This document shows positions 36,580 to 45,118 of a DNA stretch of 64,000 nucleotides, piece after piece (the first letter of the stretch is position 1; the number at the start of each line of letters is the position of its first letter). The position numbers were made by a program, and so were the translations under genes. The stretch comes from Sinanaerobacter chloroacetimidivorans (lineage in GTDB: Bacteria; Bacillota; Clostridia; Peptostreptococcales; Anaerovoracaceae): contig NZ_JAGSND010000003.1 of assembly GCF_018128545.1 (NCBI RefSeq), forward strand, positions 62,001 through 126,000, given 5' to 3'. The notes beneath the pieces were generated by a model. That model saw only the letters and a list, made by a program, of their open reading frames with translations. It was not told the DNA's origin and did no database searches.

Positions 36580-37908
36580 ATGAGTCTTCTTGATTTGGTA
36601 AAAGATGCCGGCATTATCGGAGCAGGCGGCGCAGGCTTTCCTACTCATGCGAAACTGGCATCCAAGGCAGAATATATTCTCATGAACGGAGCCGAGTGTG
36701 AACCTTTGCTTAGAGTAGACCAGCAGTTAATGATCCTGTTCCCCGACGAAATCATAAAAGGATTTGCGGAAGCAGGAAGGCTGGTGGAGGCAAAGAAAGC
36801 GATCATCGGAATAAAAGGCAAGCATAAAGAAGTGGTTTCCACGCTGAGGGAACGGATTTCTGCCTTGCAGCTGGGTGATTACGTGGAAGTAAAAGAACTC
36901 GCCGACATGTATCCGGCAGGGGACGAACAGGTTCTGGTTTATGAGCTGACGGGCAGAGTGGTACCCGAAGCAGGTATCCCCATCCAGGTCGGGTGTGTCG
37001 TGGTAAATTCCGAGACAGCTCTGAATATTTACAATGCATCACTGGGCAAGGCTGTTACAGAGAAATATATTACCGTTGCGGGAGATATTCCAAACCGCCT
37101 TACCATAAAGGTTCCGGTGGGAACTCCTGTTATAGATGTTTTAAAGCTCTCGGGCATAGAAAATTTTGACGATTATACAGTCATTGACGGCGGCCCGATG
37201 ATGGGTCCTGTCATGAGCAGTTTAGATGGTTATGTAACCAAGAAAAATAAGGGCTTTGTGATATTAAAGAAGCAGCATTATCTGATTCGGAAGAAATCAA
37301 TGAAAATGGATCAGACAAAAAGAATCAACAGAGCCTCCTGTGAGCAGTGCCGTATGTGCACCGACCTGTGTCCCCGTTATCTGCTGGGCCATAATATGCA
37401 GCCTCACAAAATGATGAGAACATTAAATTATACTTTAGCGGACACGGAAGAACAGAAGATCTCCTACCTGTGCTGCCAGTGCAATCTTTGTGAACTGTTT
37501 TCATGTCCTGCAGGTCTCTATCCAAAGGCTGCAAACCAGTATATAAAGCAAAAATTAATGGAGCAAAATCTCCGTTATCAGCCGGTACAGAAGGAGTATT
37601 CCCCTCGAAAAAGCAGGGAACACCGGCTCCTTCCAAGCAAGCGTCTGGTAGCAAGGCTTGGCTTGAGAGATTTTGATAAACCGGCTCCCATGACAGAGAT
37701 TGGATTGAACTCCGAACAGGTATCCATTGCAACAAGTCAGCATGTTGGAGCACCTGCTGTTCCGGTGGTTTCCGTGGGCGATCATGTACAGGCCGGCCAG
37801 TTAATCGGAAAGATTCCAGAAAACAGTTTAGGCGCTGCAATACATGCCAGCATAGCAGGAACCGTTGTGGAATGCGGAAATGGTTTTGTAACGATAAGGA
37901 GGGACTGA
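36580..37908 (+). CDS. PduS-like flavin/iron-sulfur reductase (RnfC-like)
   Basis: A 442-residue electron-transfer protein: an N-terminal glycine-rich flavin/NADH site (GIIGAGGAGFPTHAK), an SLBB region, and two [4Fe-4S] motifs (CEQCRMCTDLCP, about 260-271; and CCQCNLCELFSCP, about 305-317). A C-terminal biotinyl/RnfC-like hammerhead domain ends the protein. PduS reduces cobalamin in propanediol microcompartments; here it may recycle NADH or supply electrons to CutD (inference). ATG 36580 has GGAGG close upstream. A BMC-T gene of the PduT type follows, a known partner. Confidence 0.85.
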   Translation: MSLLDLVKDAGIIGAGGAGFPTHAKLASKAEYILMNGAECEPLLRVDQQLMILFPDEIIKGFAEAGRLVEAKKAIIGIKGKHKEVVSTLRERISALQLGDYVEVKELADMYPAGDEQVLVYELTGRVVPEAGIPIQVGCVVVNSETALNIYNASLGKAVTEKYITVAGDIPNRLTIKVPVGTPVIDVLKLSGIENFDDYTVIDGGPMMGPVMSSLDGYVTKKNKGFVILKKQHYLIRKKSMKMDQTKRINRASCEQCRMCTDLCPRYLLGHNMQPHKMMRTLNYTLADTEEQKISYLCCQCNLCELFSCPAGLYPKAANQYIKQKLMEQNLRYQPVQKEYSPRKSREHRLLPSKRLVARLGLRDFDKPAPMTEIGLNSEQVSIATSQHVGAPAVPVVSVGDHVQAGQLIGKIPENSLGAAIHASIAGTVVECGNGFVTIRRD

Positions 37909-37909
37909 G

Positions 37910-38458
37910 ATGTCGAAAGCAATAGGAATGGTTGAGTTTGTAAGTATTGCACGTGGAATCTATGCGGCAGATCAGATGGTGAAAATTTCAGATGTAGAGA
38001 TCGTAACCGCTTCCTCGGTTTGTCCCGGCAAATTCATTGCCATCGTTCACGGCGATGTGGCGGCAGTCCAGGACTCCGTAAGCATCGGGGAACGTTTGGC
38101 GGAAGAATATTTCGTTGACTCAATCGTCATACCGAATGTGAATTCAGCAGTATTTCCGGCAATTACAGGTGCTACCATGCCGGATAGAATCCAGGCATTA
38201 GGCATTATGGAGTCCTTCTCACTGGCCACCATGATCATCGCTGCCGATGCGATTCTGAAAGCTGCAGATTTGCAGCCCCTTGAGCTCCGATTGGGAAACG
38301 GATTGGGCGGCAAAGCCTTCTTCACCTTTACCGGTGATGTGGCGGCGGTGGAAACCGGTGTGGAGGCCGGAAAGGCCATAGCTGAGGAGAAAGGTCTGTT
38401 GGTAAATGCGGAAGTGATTCCATCTCCTTCAGACAGACTGATACCAAGTTTGTTTTAA
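37910..38458 (+). CDS. Tandem-BMC trimeric shell protein, PduT-like
   Basis: A 182-residue protein with two BMC domains (about 1-90 and 96-182), forming pseudohexameric trimers. Cys38 in SSVCPGKF lies in the pore loop and matches the PduT cysteine that binds a central [4Fe-4S] cluster. That cluster could pass electrons across the shell with the PduS-like protein encoded directly upstream. RBS AGGAGG inside the end of the previous gene. Confidence 0.9.
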   Translation: MSKAIGMVEFVSIARGIYAADQMVKISDVEIVTASSVCPGKFIAIVHGDVAAVQDSVSIGERLAEEYFVDSIVIPNVNSAVFPAITGATMPDRIQALGIMESFSLATMIIAADAILKAADLQPLELRLGNGLGGKAFFTFTGDVAAVETGVEAGKAIAEEKGLLVNAEVIPSPSDRLIPSLF

Positions 38459-38518
38459 TCTATTCTAATATTTATAGGATTTACAATAAAACTGTTTAAA
38501 TTGAAAGGAGGTGAAGGC

Positions 38519-39151
38519 ATGAAGAAATTGGTTTGTGCGAAAGATGTTGAAGCTTTGGAAAAGCAGGGAAAGAAGGTGTTTCCTATCGATAACGATACAA
38601 TCATTACTCCATCAGCAAAAGATGTAGCGAAAGCTCTTGGTATAGAATTTTCCGCCGCATCCCAAGGCTGCTGCGAAAATGTTACAGAAGCTGCAAAGTC
38701 CTGTGAAGGCGGGATCGACAGCGACATGATTTATAATGTACTGAAGACCATGCTGGAAAAGGGTCTTCTGCAAGGAATGTTTGATTCTGCTTCTGATAAG
38801 CCCTATGTTGCGGAATGTGACAGCTGCGGCTTGAAGGTAGTTCGAGGAAACTCAGTAAAGTATGAAGTACTTGATACGGGAAATCCCGCAGATAAAGTAT
38901 TTTATCAGGAAATTATCAACGCTGATGACGGCTGCTCCATGAATGCAGGCTTTATTACAATTGAAAGCTGCAACTTTGAATGGGAGTGTGCCTGCCAGGA
39001 ACTTTACCATATCGTAGAAGGTACACTGACAGTATCGGTAGGCGGCAAGGTTTATACAGCGAATCCGGGTGATTCCGTATTCTTCCCGAAGGGAGCCAAA
39101 GTAACCTTTGGTTCACCGAATAAGATGAAAGCATTCTATGCTACCTATTAG
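38519..39151 (+). CDS. EutQ-like cupin protein
   Basis: A 210-residue protein. An N-terminal helical region (KLVCAKDVEALEKQGKKV) is followed by a C-terminal cupin (about 105-210) with LYHIVEGTLTVSVGG and NPGDSVFFPKG. Salmonella EutQ has acetate-kinase activity, so with PduL it could complete acetyl-CoA to ATP conversion (inference). ATG 38519 sits after AAAGGAGGTGA; the in-frame TTG 38501 overlaps that site and is rejected. It ends in amber. Confidence 0.85.
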   Translation: MKKLVCAKDVEALEKQGKKVFPIDNDTIITPSAKDVAKALGIEFSAASQGCCENVTEAAKSCEGGIDSDMIYNVLKTMLEKGLLQGMFDSASDKPYVAECDSCGLKVVRGNSVKYEVLDTGNPADKVFYQEIINADDGCSMNAGFITIESCNFEWECACQELYHIVEGTLTVSVGGKVYTANPGDSVFFPKGAKVTFGSPNKMKAFYATY

Positions 39152-39181
39152 AAGGCTTGACCAAGTTAAGGAGGTTAAAAA

Positions 39182-39760
39182 ATGCAGGCACTTGGCTTAA
39201 TCGAAACAAGAGGTCTCGTTGCAGCCATTGAGAGTGCTGATGCAATGCTCAAGGCAGCAGAGGTCAGTCTCTTGGAAAAAACTCACGTAGGTGGGGGACT
39301 TGTTTCGATTGCTGTTACCGGTGATGTGGCCGCTGTAAAAGCAGCCGTGGAAGCCGGAGGGGCAGCAGTGAGACAATTAAATAGCACCTTGCTGATGTCG
39401 CAGCATGTCATTCCGCGTCCGCATCAGGAATTGGATGACGTGATTGTAGCAGCTACACCTCTGAAAGAAGATCCCGCAGAAACTCCGGTTGAACAAGAGA
39501 ACAACACAGATGTGATTCCGGCTGAACCTCAGACAGATACAGTTGAGATTTTAGATGAGCTGCACAAGGAAGCTGTCGACAAGATCGTACTTGAATACGG
39601 CTTGGAAAAAGTAATTGCGGAATTAAGAAAGCTTAAAGTAGTAAAACTTCGAAACCTGGCTCGTGAATATAAAGACTTTGGCATCGCAGGAAGACTGATT
39701 TCGAAGGCAGACAAGCAGATGCTGATCACAGAGTTTACAAGCTATTACGGTCAGAAATAA
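39182..39760 (+). CDS. BMC shell protein with long C-terminal extension
   Basis: A 192-residue protein: a BMC domain (about 1-88, LGLIETRGLVAAIESADAMLKAA), an acidic Pro/Thr/Glu-rich linker (about 90-125), then a basic helical domain (LRKLKVVKLRNLAREYKDFGIAGRLISK). EutK and PduK have comparable C-terminal modules, and EutK's binds nucleic acid. The basic helix-rich tail here may do the same or tether cargo (inference). RBS AAGGAGG. Confidence 0.85.
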   Translation: MQALGLIETRGLVAAIESADAMLKAAEVSLLEKTHVGGGLVSIAVTGDVAAVKAAVEAGGAAVRQLNSTLLMSQHVIPRPHQELDDVIVAATPLKEDPAETPVEQENNTDVIPAEPQTDTVEILDELHKEAVDKIVLEYGLEKVIAELRKLKVVKLRNLAREYKDFGIAGRLISKADKQMLITEFTSYYGQK

Positions 39761-39855
39761 CGAGGCGAAAAGATGTCCGCCGCCTCGGGTTATAACGAAG
39801 TAACTGCAACTACCATAGGACTATGACAAGGAAAAGAGAGAGGAGGAATCACGAC

Positions 39856-41397
39856 TTGGAGAATTATGATTTAGATTTACGCTCCGTTCAAGAGGCAAGA
39901 AATCTTGCACGGATGGGTAAAGTGGCCGCTGAACAGATTGCAGATTTTTCAGAAGAAAAAATCAATCGAATTCTATGCAATATGGTGAAGGCGGCAAAAG
40001 AAAATGCAGTCAGTCTGGCAAAGATGGCTGTAGAAGAAACCGGATTTGGTAAAGTTGAAGATAAGACTTATAAAAACCATTTGGCTTCTGCTATTTTATA
40101 CGATGCGATCAAGGATATGAAAACGATTGGAGTGATTCATGAAGACGCAGATTCTAAGGTAATTGATATTGCCGAACCAGTTGGACTGGTAATGGGTATC
40201 GTTCCTTCTACAAATCCCACATCCACTACAATTTTTAAATCAATGATTGCAATTAAATCACGTAATGCAATTGTATTTTCACCGCATCCCTCTGCTTCAA
40301 AATGCACCATGAGTGCAGCAAGACTCATGCACGAGGCTGCAGTAGCAGCAGGCGCACCTGCAAACATCATCAGCTGCATTTCAATGCCGACCCTGGACGC
40401 TACAAACGCGTTAATGGACAGCAAAGAGGTGAAAATGATCATTGCAACAGGCGGCCCTGGAATGGTGAAGGCCTCCTACAGTGCCGGTAAACCTGCTTTG
40501 GGTGTCGGTGCCGGAAATTGCCCGGCTTACATTGAGAGAACTGCAAAGGTTCACCAGGCGGTCTCCAATATTTTAGCCAGCAAAACCTTTGACTACGGTA
40601 CCATTTGTGCATCTGAGCAGTCTGTCATTGTTGAGGAATGCAACCGGGATCAGGTGGTGGCTGAATTCAAGATGCAGGGCGGTTACTTTATGAGTGCGGA
40701 AGAAACAGCGAAGGTTTGCTCCTTGCTCTTTAAGAACGGTCATGCCATGAACGCGAAGTTTGTGGGCAGATCGCCCCAGGTTATTGCAAGCGCTGCAGGT
40801 TTTTCCGTTCCGGAAGGAACCAGGGTTCTCATAGGAGAACAGCAGGGCGTTGGACCTGAGTATCCGCTTTCCTACGAAAAACTGACATCAGTATTGGCTT
40901 TTTATACCGTAAAAGATTGGCACGAAGCGTGTGAACTCTGCATCAAGCTGCTTCAGAACGGTATTGGACACAGTATGAGCATACATACGGAAGATCACGA
41001 TATGGTGATGAAGTTTGCAAAGAAACCGGCAGCACGTATTTTAGTAAATACGGGCAGTACTCAGGGAGCAGTCGGCGCAAGCACCGGACTTTTACCATCA
41101 TTTACATTAGGATGCGGAACATGGGGAGGAAGCTCGGTTTCAGAAAACGTCAGTCCGATGCATTTAATTAATATCAAGAGAGTTGCTTATGGCATAAAGG
41201 ACTGCAGTACACTGGCTTCCAATGATCCGACTTTCAATTATCCTGAACTATCATGCGGTTGCGCACCTGTCAATTGTACCGGAAACAGTTATGAAAGCAC
41301 TCCTTCATATGCATCCAAGAGCGGCTCTGCCGACAATGAACAGCTGTTGAAGCTGATCAACGGGTTGATCGATGCGATGAAGGGAGGACAGAATTAA
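39856..41397 (+). CDS. CoA-acylating acetaldehyde dehydrogenase
   Basis: A 513-residue enzyme oxidising CutC-derived acetaldehyde to acetyl-CoA with NAD+ and CoA. The catalytic Cys251 is present in GTICASEQ. Cofactor regions PSTNPTSTTIFK and VFSPHPSASK are intact. I chose TTG 39856 because AGGAGG lies nine bases upstream and the N-terminus then aligns with the homologue at 28397; ATG 39823 would place that site inside the gene. The first 35 residues form an amphipathic targeting-type helix (LDLRSVQEARNLARMGKVAA). This is the functional copy of the pair. Confidence 0.92.
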   Translation: MENYDLDLRSVQEARNLARMGKVAAEQIADFSEEKINRILCNMVKAAKENAVSLAKMAVEETGFGKVEDKTYKNHLASAILYDAIKDMKTIGVIHEDADSKVIDIAEPVGLVMGIVPSTNPTSTTIFKSMIAIKSRNAIVFSPHPSASKCTMSAARLMHEAAVAAGAPANIISCISMPTLDATNALMDSKEVKMIIATGGPGMVKASYSAGKPALGVGAGNCPAYIERTAKVHQAVSNILASKTFDYGTICASEQSVIVEECNRDQVVAEFKMQGGYFMSAEETAKVCSLLFKNGHAMNAKFVGRSPQVIASAAGFSVPEGTRVLIGEQQGVGPEYPLSYEKLTSVLAFYTVKDWHEACELCIKLLQNGIGHSMSIHTEDHDMVMKFAKKPAARILVNTGSTQGAVGASTGLLPSFTLGCGTWGGSSVSENVSPMHLINIKRVAYGIKDCSTLASNDPTFNYPELSCGCAPVNCTGNSYESTPSYASKSGSADNEQLLKLINGLIDAMKGGQN

Positions 41398-42047
41398 TGG
41401 ATAAGTATGAAAGCGTGTTGAAACTTTTGCTGGAGGCTGTTCAAGCAAATATGGCACAGGCAGAAGGAAATGCGGATTCCTCTGAAATACCGGTAGGGGT
41501 CTCCAATCGACACCTTCACCTTTCCCAGGCAGATATGGACATCTTGTTTGGGGAAGGATACCAGATGACAAAAATAAAAGACTTATCTCAGCCAGGGCAG
41601 TATGCCTGCAAAGAGACAGTAACCATATGCGGCTCCAATGGAGCCATAGAAAAGGTCCGGATTCTTGGTCCGGTACGCGGAAAGACCCAGGTGGAAATAT
41701 TGGCAGGAGACTGCTTCAAGCTTGGCGTCAAATCACCGGCAAGACTGTCGGGTGATTTGCAGGGAACACCGGGGATCACAATTATCGGTCCGAAGGGATC
41801 CGTTCAGACAGCAGAAGGCCTGATCGTTGCGCAAAGACATATTCACATGACACCTCAGGATGCACAGCGACTCGGAGTCCATGACGGGCAAATCGTGTCC
41901 ATTCAGGTGGATGGACCCAGAGGCGGTATTTACAGCAATGTAGCTGTTAGAGCAAATGATGCATCTGCTCTCGAATGTCATATTGATACGGAAGAAGCAA
42001 ATGCAATGAATGTGAATTCGTTATCAAAAATTAAAATAATGAAGTGA
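41397..42047 (+). CDS. pduL: Phosphotransacylase PduL
   Basis: Converts acetyl-CoA to acetyl phosphate and recycles CoA inside the shell. The 216-residue protein has two PduL beta-barrel halves, each with a zinc-binding HxH motif (NRHLHLS and QRHIHMT). The N-terminal 20 residues (YESVLKLLLEAVQANMA) are an amphipathic encapsulation-peptide candidate followed by a linker. It starts on the last base of the preceding stop codon. Confidence 0.93.
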   Translation: MDKYESVLKLLLEAVQANMAQAEGNADSSEIPVGVSNRHLHLSQADMDILFGEGYQMTKIKDLSQPGQYACKETVTICGSNGAIEKVRILGPVRGKTQVEILAGDCFKLGVKSPARLSGDLQGTPGITIIGPKGSVQTAEGLIVAQRHIHMTPQDAQRLGVHDGQIVSIQVDGPRGGIYSNVAVRANDASALECHIDTEEANAMNVNSLSKIKIMK

Positions 42048-42066
42048 TTTATAGGAGGATTGAAAA

Positions 42067-42363
42067 ATGAAATATGATGCATTAGGAATGATCGAAACCA
42101 AAGGTTTAGTTGGATCAATCGAAGCCGCAGACGCAATGGTTAAGGCTGCAAACGTATACCTTGTAGGTAAAGAACACGTTGGCGGAGGACTTGTAACAGT
42201 AATGGTCAGAGGTGACGTAGGTGCTGTTAAGGCTGCTACCGATGCCGGTGCTGCAGCTGCTCAAAGAGTTGGCGAACTGGTTTCCGTACATGTAATTCCA
42301 AGACCACACGCAGAAGTTGAAAGCATTCTTCCAGCAGGAAATGCCGGAAAAGATGTAAAATAA
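42067..42363 (+). CDS. PduA/EutM-like major shell protein
   Basis: A 98-residue canonical BMC hexamer protein ([41 protein letters not shown]) with the GGG pore loop. It is last in the cut operon. It is almost identical in protein sequence to the shell gene at 44769, but the two differ at many synonymous sites, so the protein is under strong constraint. RBS AGGAGG. Confidence 0.94.
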   Translation: MKYDALGMIETKGLVGSIEAADAMVKAANVYLVGKEHVGGGLVTVMVRGDVGAVKAATDAGAAAAQRVGELVSVHVIPRPHAEVESILPAGNAGKDVK

Positions 42364-42374
42364 GTAATACTCAT

Positions 42375-42415
42375 AAAATAAGAGGACAGATTGAGAATCT
42401 GCCCTCTTATTTTTT
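42375..42415. terminator. Bidirectional terminator between cut operon and response regulator
   Basis: AAATAAGAGG pairs with CCTCTTATTT, with an inner AGATT/AATCT helix; T-runs lie on both strands. It ends the cut operon and the converging response-regulator gene. Confidence 0.88.
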
Positions 42416-42425
42416 ATCAATATTA

Positions 42426-43196
42426 CTAATTGTTCGGTTTAGGCGAGCATGCAAATTTTCGGTAGGATTGAGGAGTCATGTTCATCTGTGCACAGAATAC
42501 TCTGTTAAAATAAGAGGGATCCGAAAAGCCGCACTCGATGGAAATGCGGTAGGCCGGATAATTGGTTGTCTCCAGCAGTCTGCAGGCATATTGGATCTTT
42601 AGATTGATCACATACTCCGTAAAAGCGACACCCATCTCTTTTTTGAAAACATGGCTGAAATATTTGGGATTTACAAATACCTTTGATGCCACCATTTCCA
42701 AAGTCAATCGTTCTCTGAAATGCTCCTTGATGTATTTAACGGCCTCTTCAATAAAATACTGCCGTTCATCCTTTGGCTCGTCACTTTTTATTTCAGGCAG
42801 TTCCTCTATTGCTGCGGAACTATCGGATACGGTACTCAACATTCTGCGGAAAATCTGTTTGAAATCAGTAGGTTTGACAGGTTTCAGCAGATACTCGAAG
42901 ACCCGGTTGCTAATCGCTTTCTGTGCATAGGAAAAATCCGAATAAGCAAATAAAACGGTAATGCACGCACTGGGAAGGAATTTTCTGATTTCCTGTATTG
43001 CGTTCAAACCGTCCATTTCAGGGATTAACACATCCATTATGATAATGTTGGGCCGATGCTGTTTTGCCAGTTTAACGGCCTGATCTCCGCTCTCACAGGT
43101 CAGCAGCGTATCCTCAGGAGTAAGTTCATCAAGCACAACGGATCTCAGGAACTCCTGCTCAAGCAATTCATCTTCTACAATCAAGACTACACTCAT
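42426..43196 (-). CDS. Response regulator with AraC-type output
   Basis: A 256-residue regulator: receiver domain (about 1-120, phospho-acceptor Asp in IIIMDVLIPEMDG and conserved Lys in YLLKPVKP) and a C-terminal AraC double helix-turn-helix (about 155-250). This is the YesN type. ATG 43196 follows GGGAGGTGA; the in-frame GTG 43205 overlaps the kinase stop and is less likely. It pairs with the histidine kinase immediately upstream and faces the cut operon, so it probably controls it (inference). It ends in amber. Confidence 0.9.
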   Translation of the reverse strand: MSVVLIVEDELLEQEFLRSVVLDELTPEDTLLTCESGDQAVKLAKQHRPNIIIMDVLIPEMDGLNAIQEIRKFLPSACITVLFAYSDFSYAQKAISNRVFEYLLKPVKPTDFKQIFRRMLSTVSDSSAAIEELPEIKSDEPKDERQYFIEEAVKYIKEHFRERLTLEMVASKVFVNPKYFSHVFKKEMGVAFTEYVINLKIQYACRLLETTNYPAYRISIECGFSDPSYFNRVFCAQMNMTPQSYRKFACSPKPNN

Positions 43197-43201
43197 TGCT
43201 G

Positions 43202-44392
43202 TCACCTCCCGATAGGCTGGGTGGGTATCGTAATCGTCACGGTGCTCCCGCTGTAATCAGACTTTACGATTTCCAATCCGTATTGTTCTCCGTAATATTG
43301 TTTCAGCCGTTTGTCCGTACTTCGAAACCCCAAACCCGATTTATTTTCAGAATGCTTTATATTCTCCAAAACATCCTTTGGAAAACCGTTTCCATTATCC
43401 ATGATGGATATGACAATTTCATTATTATATTTTTCGGCGAAAATACTGATCTTTCCGCCGTCTCGTTTTGGCGTAATACCGTGAATAAGAGCATTTTCAA
43501 CAATGGGCTGAATCACCATGTTGGGGATTCGATATGTTTTGATATTGTCAGGTACATCGATTTCATATTCCAGACGGTTTTTAAACCGGACCTTTTGGAT
43601 ATGCAGATATTTTTCAATATTATCGATCTCAGAACCAATCGTGTGAAGCTGGTCATCCTGCTTTAAATTATACCTCAGCAAATCCGAGAGGCAGTAAATC
43701 AGCTCCTCCGTTGTATGGGAATGTTCAAAATATGCGATACGGGCGATACAGTTCAAGGTGTTGAACAAGAAATGCGGATTGATCACCAGAGACATATTTT
43801 TTGCTTCCAGATCGATGATCTTTTTCTCCAGTATTTCCTTTTCAATAGACAACCTTGCTACGTCGGGGTCCGCGTGGCTGACAATTTCCGACAGGTCAAG
43901 GGAGATATTCTTGGCTATATGAGCACAAAGCTGTTCATGAACTTTAATTTTATTTGTTTCTACAGTTTTGAGAGAGGAAATAGATTTGGCAATGAACTCC
44001 AATTCCGGGCTTTTGTCGTTTTTCAAAGACTGAACATCGATCATATATTTTTGATATTCGGTATCCTGCAAATATACCTGCATACCGGCAATATAGCCTA
44101 CAGTTTCATCCTGGACATTGATCGGGAAAAGGATATTTTCAAGACCATGACGGCAGACAAAGCTGCCTTCTTCGCCGGCCTTAAATCTGCATCTATAATC
44201 CTGGCATATCTGGCCGCCTCTTTCCTGGCATACATGGGTGCAAAAATCAGGGGAAGGAATAAACTCAAGCAGAATTTCACCATCGGTATCTACCAGAAAC
44301 AGAGAGATATCCGACAAAGATAAGATCCCACTGTAGCGGGTATAGATATTGGAGTCTATTAATTTTTTTAATGGATTCTCGGTTTTATTCAT
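43202..44392 (-). CDS. Sensor histidine kinase with PocR-type ligand domain
   Basis: A 396-residue cytoplasmic kinase with no transmembrane helix. Residues about 10-170 form a PocR-like sensory domain (FCTHVCQERGGQIC, CRHGLENILFPINV, GYIAGMQVYL) with the conserved cysteines and His. A YesM/LytS-type kinase core follows, with NPHFLFNTLN (phospho-His) and the ATPase motifs VENALIHGI and DNGNGFP. PocR domains sense small diols in propanediol microcompartment loci, so this one may sense choline or a derivative. ATG 44392 has AAAGGT upstream; TTG 44419 is the alternative. Confidence 0.9.
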   Translation of the reverse strand: MNKTENPLKKLIDSNIYTRYSGILSLSDISLFLVDTDGEILLEFIPSPDFCTHVCQERGGQICQDYRCRFKAGEEGSFVCRHGLENILFPINVQDETVGYIAGMQVYLQDTEYQKYMIDVQSLKNDKSPELEFIAKSISSLKTVETNKIKVHEQLCAHIAKNISLDLSEIVSHADPDVARLSIEKEILEKKIIDLEAKNMSLVINPHFLFNTLNCIARIAYFEHSHTTEELIYCLSDLLRYNLKQDDQLHTIGSEIDNIEKYLHIQKVRFKNRLEYEIDVPDNIKTYRIPNMVIQPIVENALIHGITPKRDGGKISIFAEKYNNEIVISIMDNGNGFPKDVLENIKHSENKSGLGFRSTDKRLKQYYGEQYGLEIVKSDYSGSTVTITIPTQPIGR

Positions 44393-44768
44393 GTTTTCGT
44401 TACCTTTTGCGGTATGCAATCTATAATCAAAAAGAAATAATTATTGAAAATTATATCGGGGATAAAATCCGATTTTCTTTGGAAAAAGACTTCATTTATT
44501 ATTGTAATATATAATGGAACAAATGTAAACAACCTGTCTCATGTTGTCAAATCTTTGTTGGTTTCCAGGCATTTCTCAGATGGTTTCTGAGAATTTTGTC
44601 TGATCATTTGGGCGTCTTTTTCCATTATAGTTTTTACATGATGCAGCGGCTTTATGAATTTTAAATTCATACCGCATATGAATGATTTTTAGTAAACCTG
44701 CTTTGAAGAAAAAGCCCCGTTCAGATTTTCACTAAACGAGGCTGTAAGTAGGATTTTATATGTATGCA
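44393..44768. other. Gap between histidine kinase and shell gene
   Basis: 376 bp of mostly AT-rich DNA. It should hold the kinase promoter, but I see no clear boxes. It contains an 8-bp perfect stem-loop (TTCTCAGA / TCTGAGAA, 44573-44593) and a terminator for the shell gene at 44710-44745. No credible open reading frame. Confidence 0.6.
44710..44745 (-). terminator. Terminator of the shell gene
   Basis: On the minus strand AGCC-TCGTT pairs with AACG-GGGCT and TTTTT follows, just downstream of the stop at 44769. Confidence 0.75.
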
Positions 44769-45047
44769 TTATTTTGCAACCGGAAGAATGGATTCCACAT
44801 CGTTGTGGGGACGAGGAATTACGTGAACGGATACCAGCTCGCCAACACGCTGAGCAGCAGCAGCTCCGGCATCTGTGGCAGCCTTAACAGCACCTACGTC
44901 ACCTCTGACCATAACGGTAACAAGTCCGCCGCCAACATGTTCTTTTCCAACTAAAGTAACATTTGCAGCTTTGACCATAGCGTCTGCTGCTTCAATTGAA
45001 CCAACTAAACCTTTTGTTTCAATCATACCTAAAGCTTCAAATTTCAT
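44769..45047 (-). CDS. PduA/EutM-like major shell protein, second copy
   Basis: A 92-residue BMC hexamer protein, nearly identical to the protein encoded at 42067 apart from a few residues (KFEALG for KYDALG, VTLVGK for VYLVGK) and a shorter tail. Codon choices differ widely, so the duplication is old or the copy was acquired from a relative. It lies 71 bp after the alcohol dehydrogenase gene on the same strand. RBS AGGAGG. Confidence 0.94.
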   Translation of the reverse strand: MKFEALGMIETKGLVGSIEAADAMVKAANVTLVGKEHVGGGLVTVMVRGDVGAVKAATDAGAAAAQRVGELVSVHVIPRPHNDVESILPVAK

Positions 45048-45118
45048 TTTTTTCCTCCTATAATATCTCTGCAGTTTTATTCCACATTGGTTGAGATAGC
45101 TTCTCTATCAGCTATCTG

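Noticed and set aside
37325-37840. 171-codon minus-strand frame opposite the PduS-like gene
   Set aside because: It is antisense to a conserved gene and has no recognisable domains.
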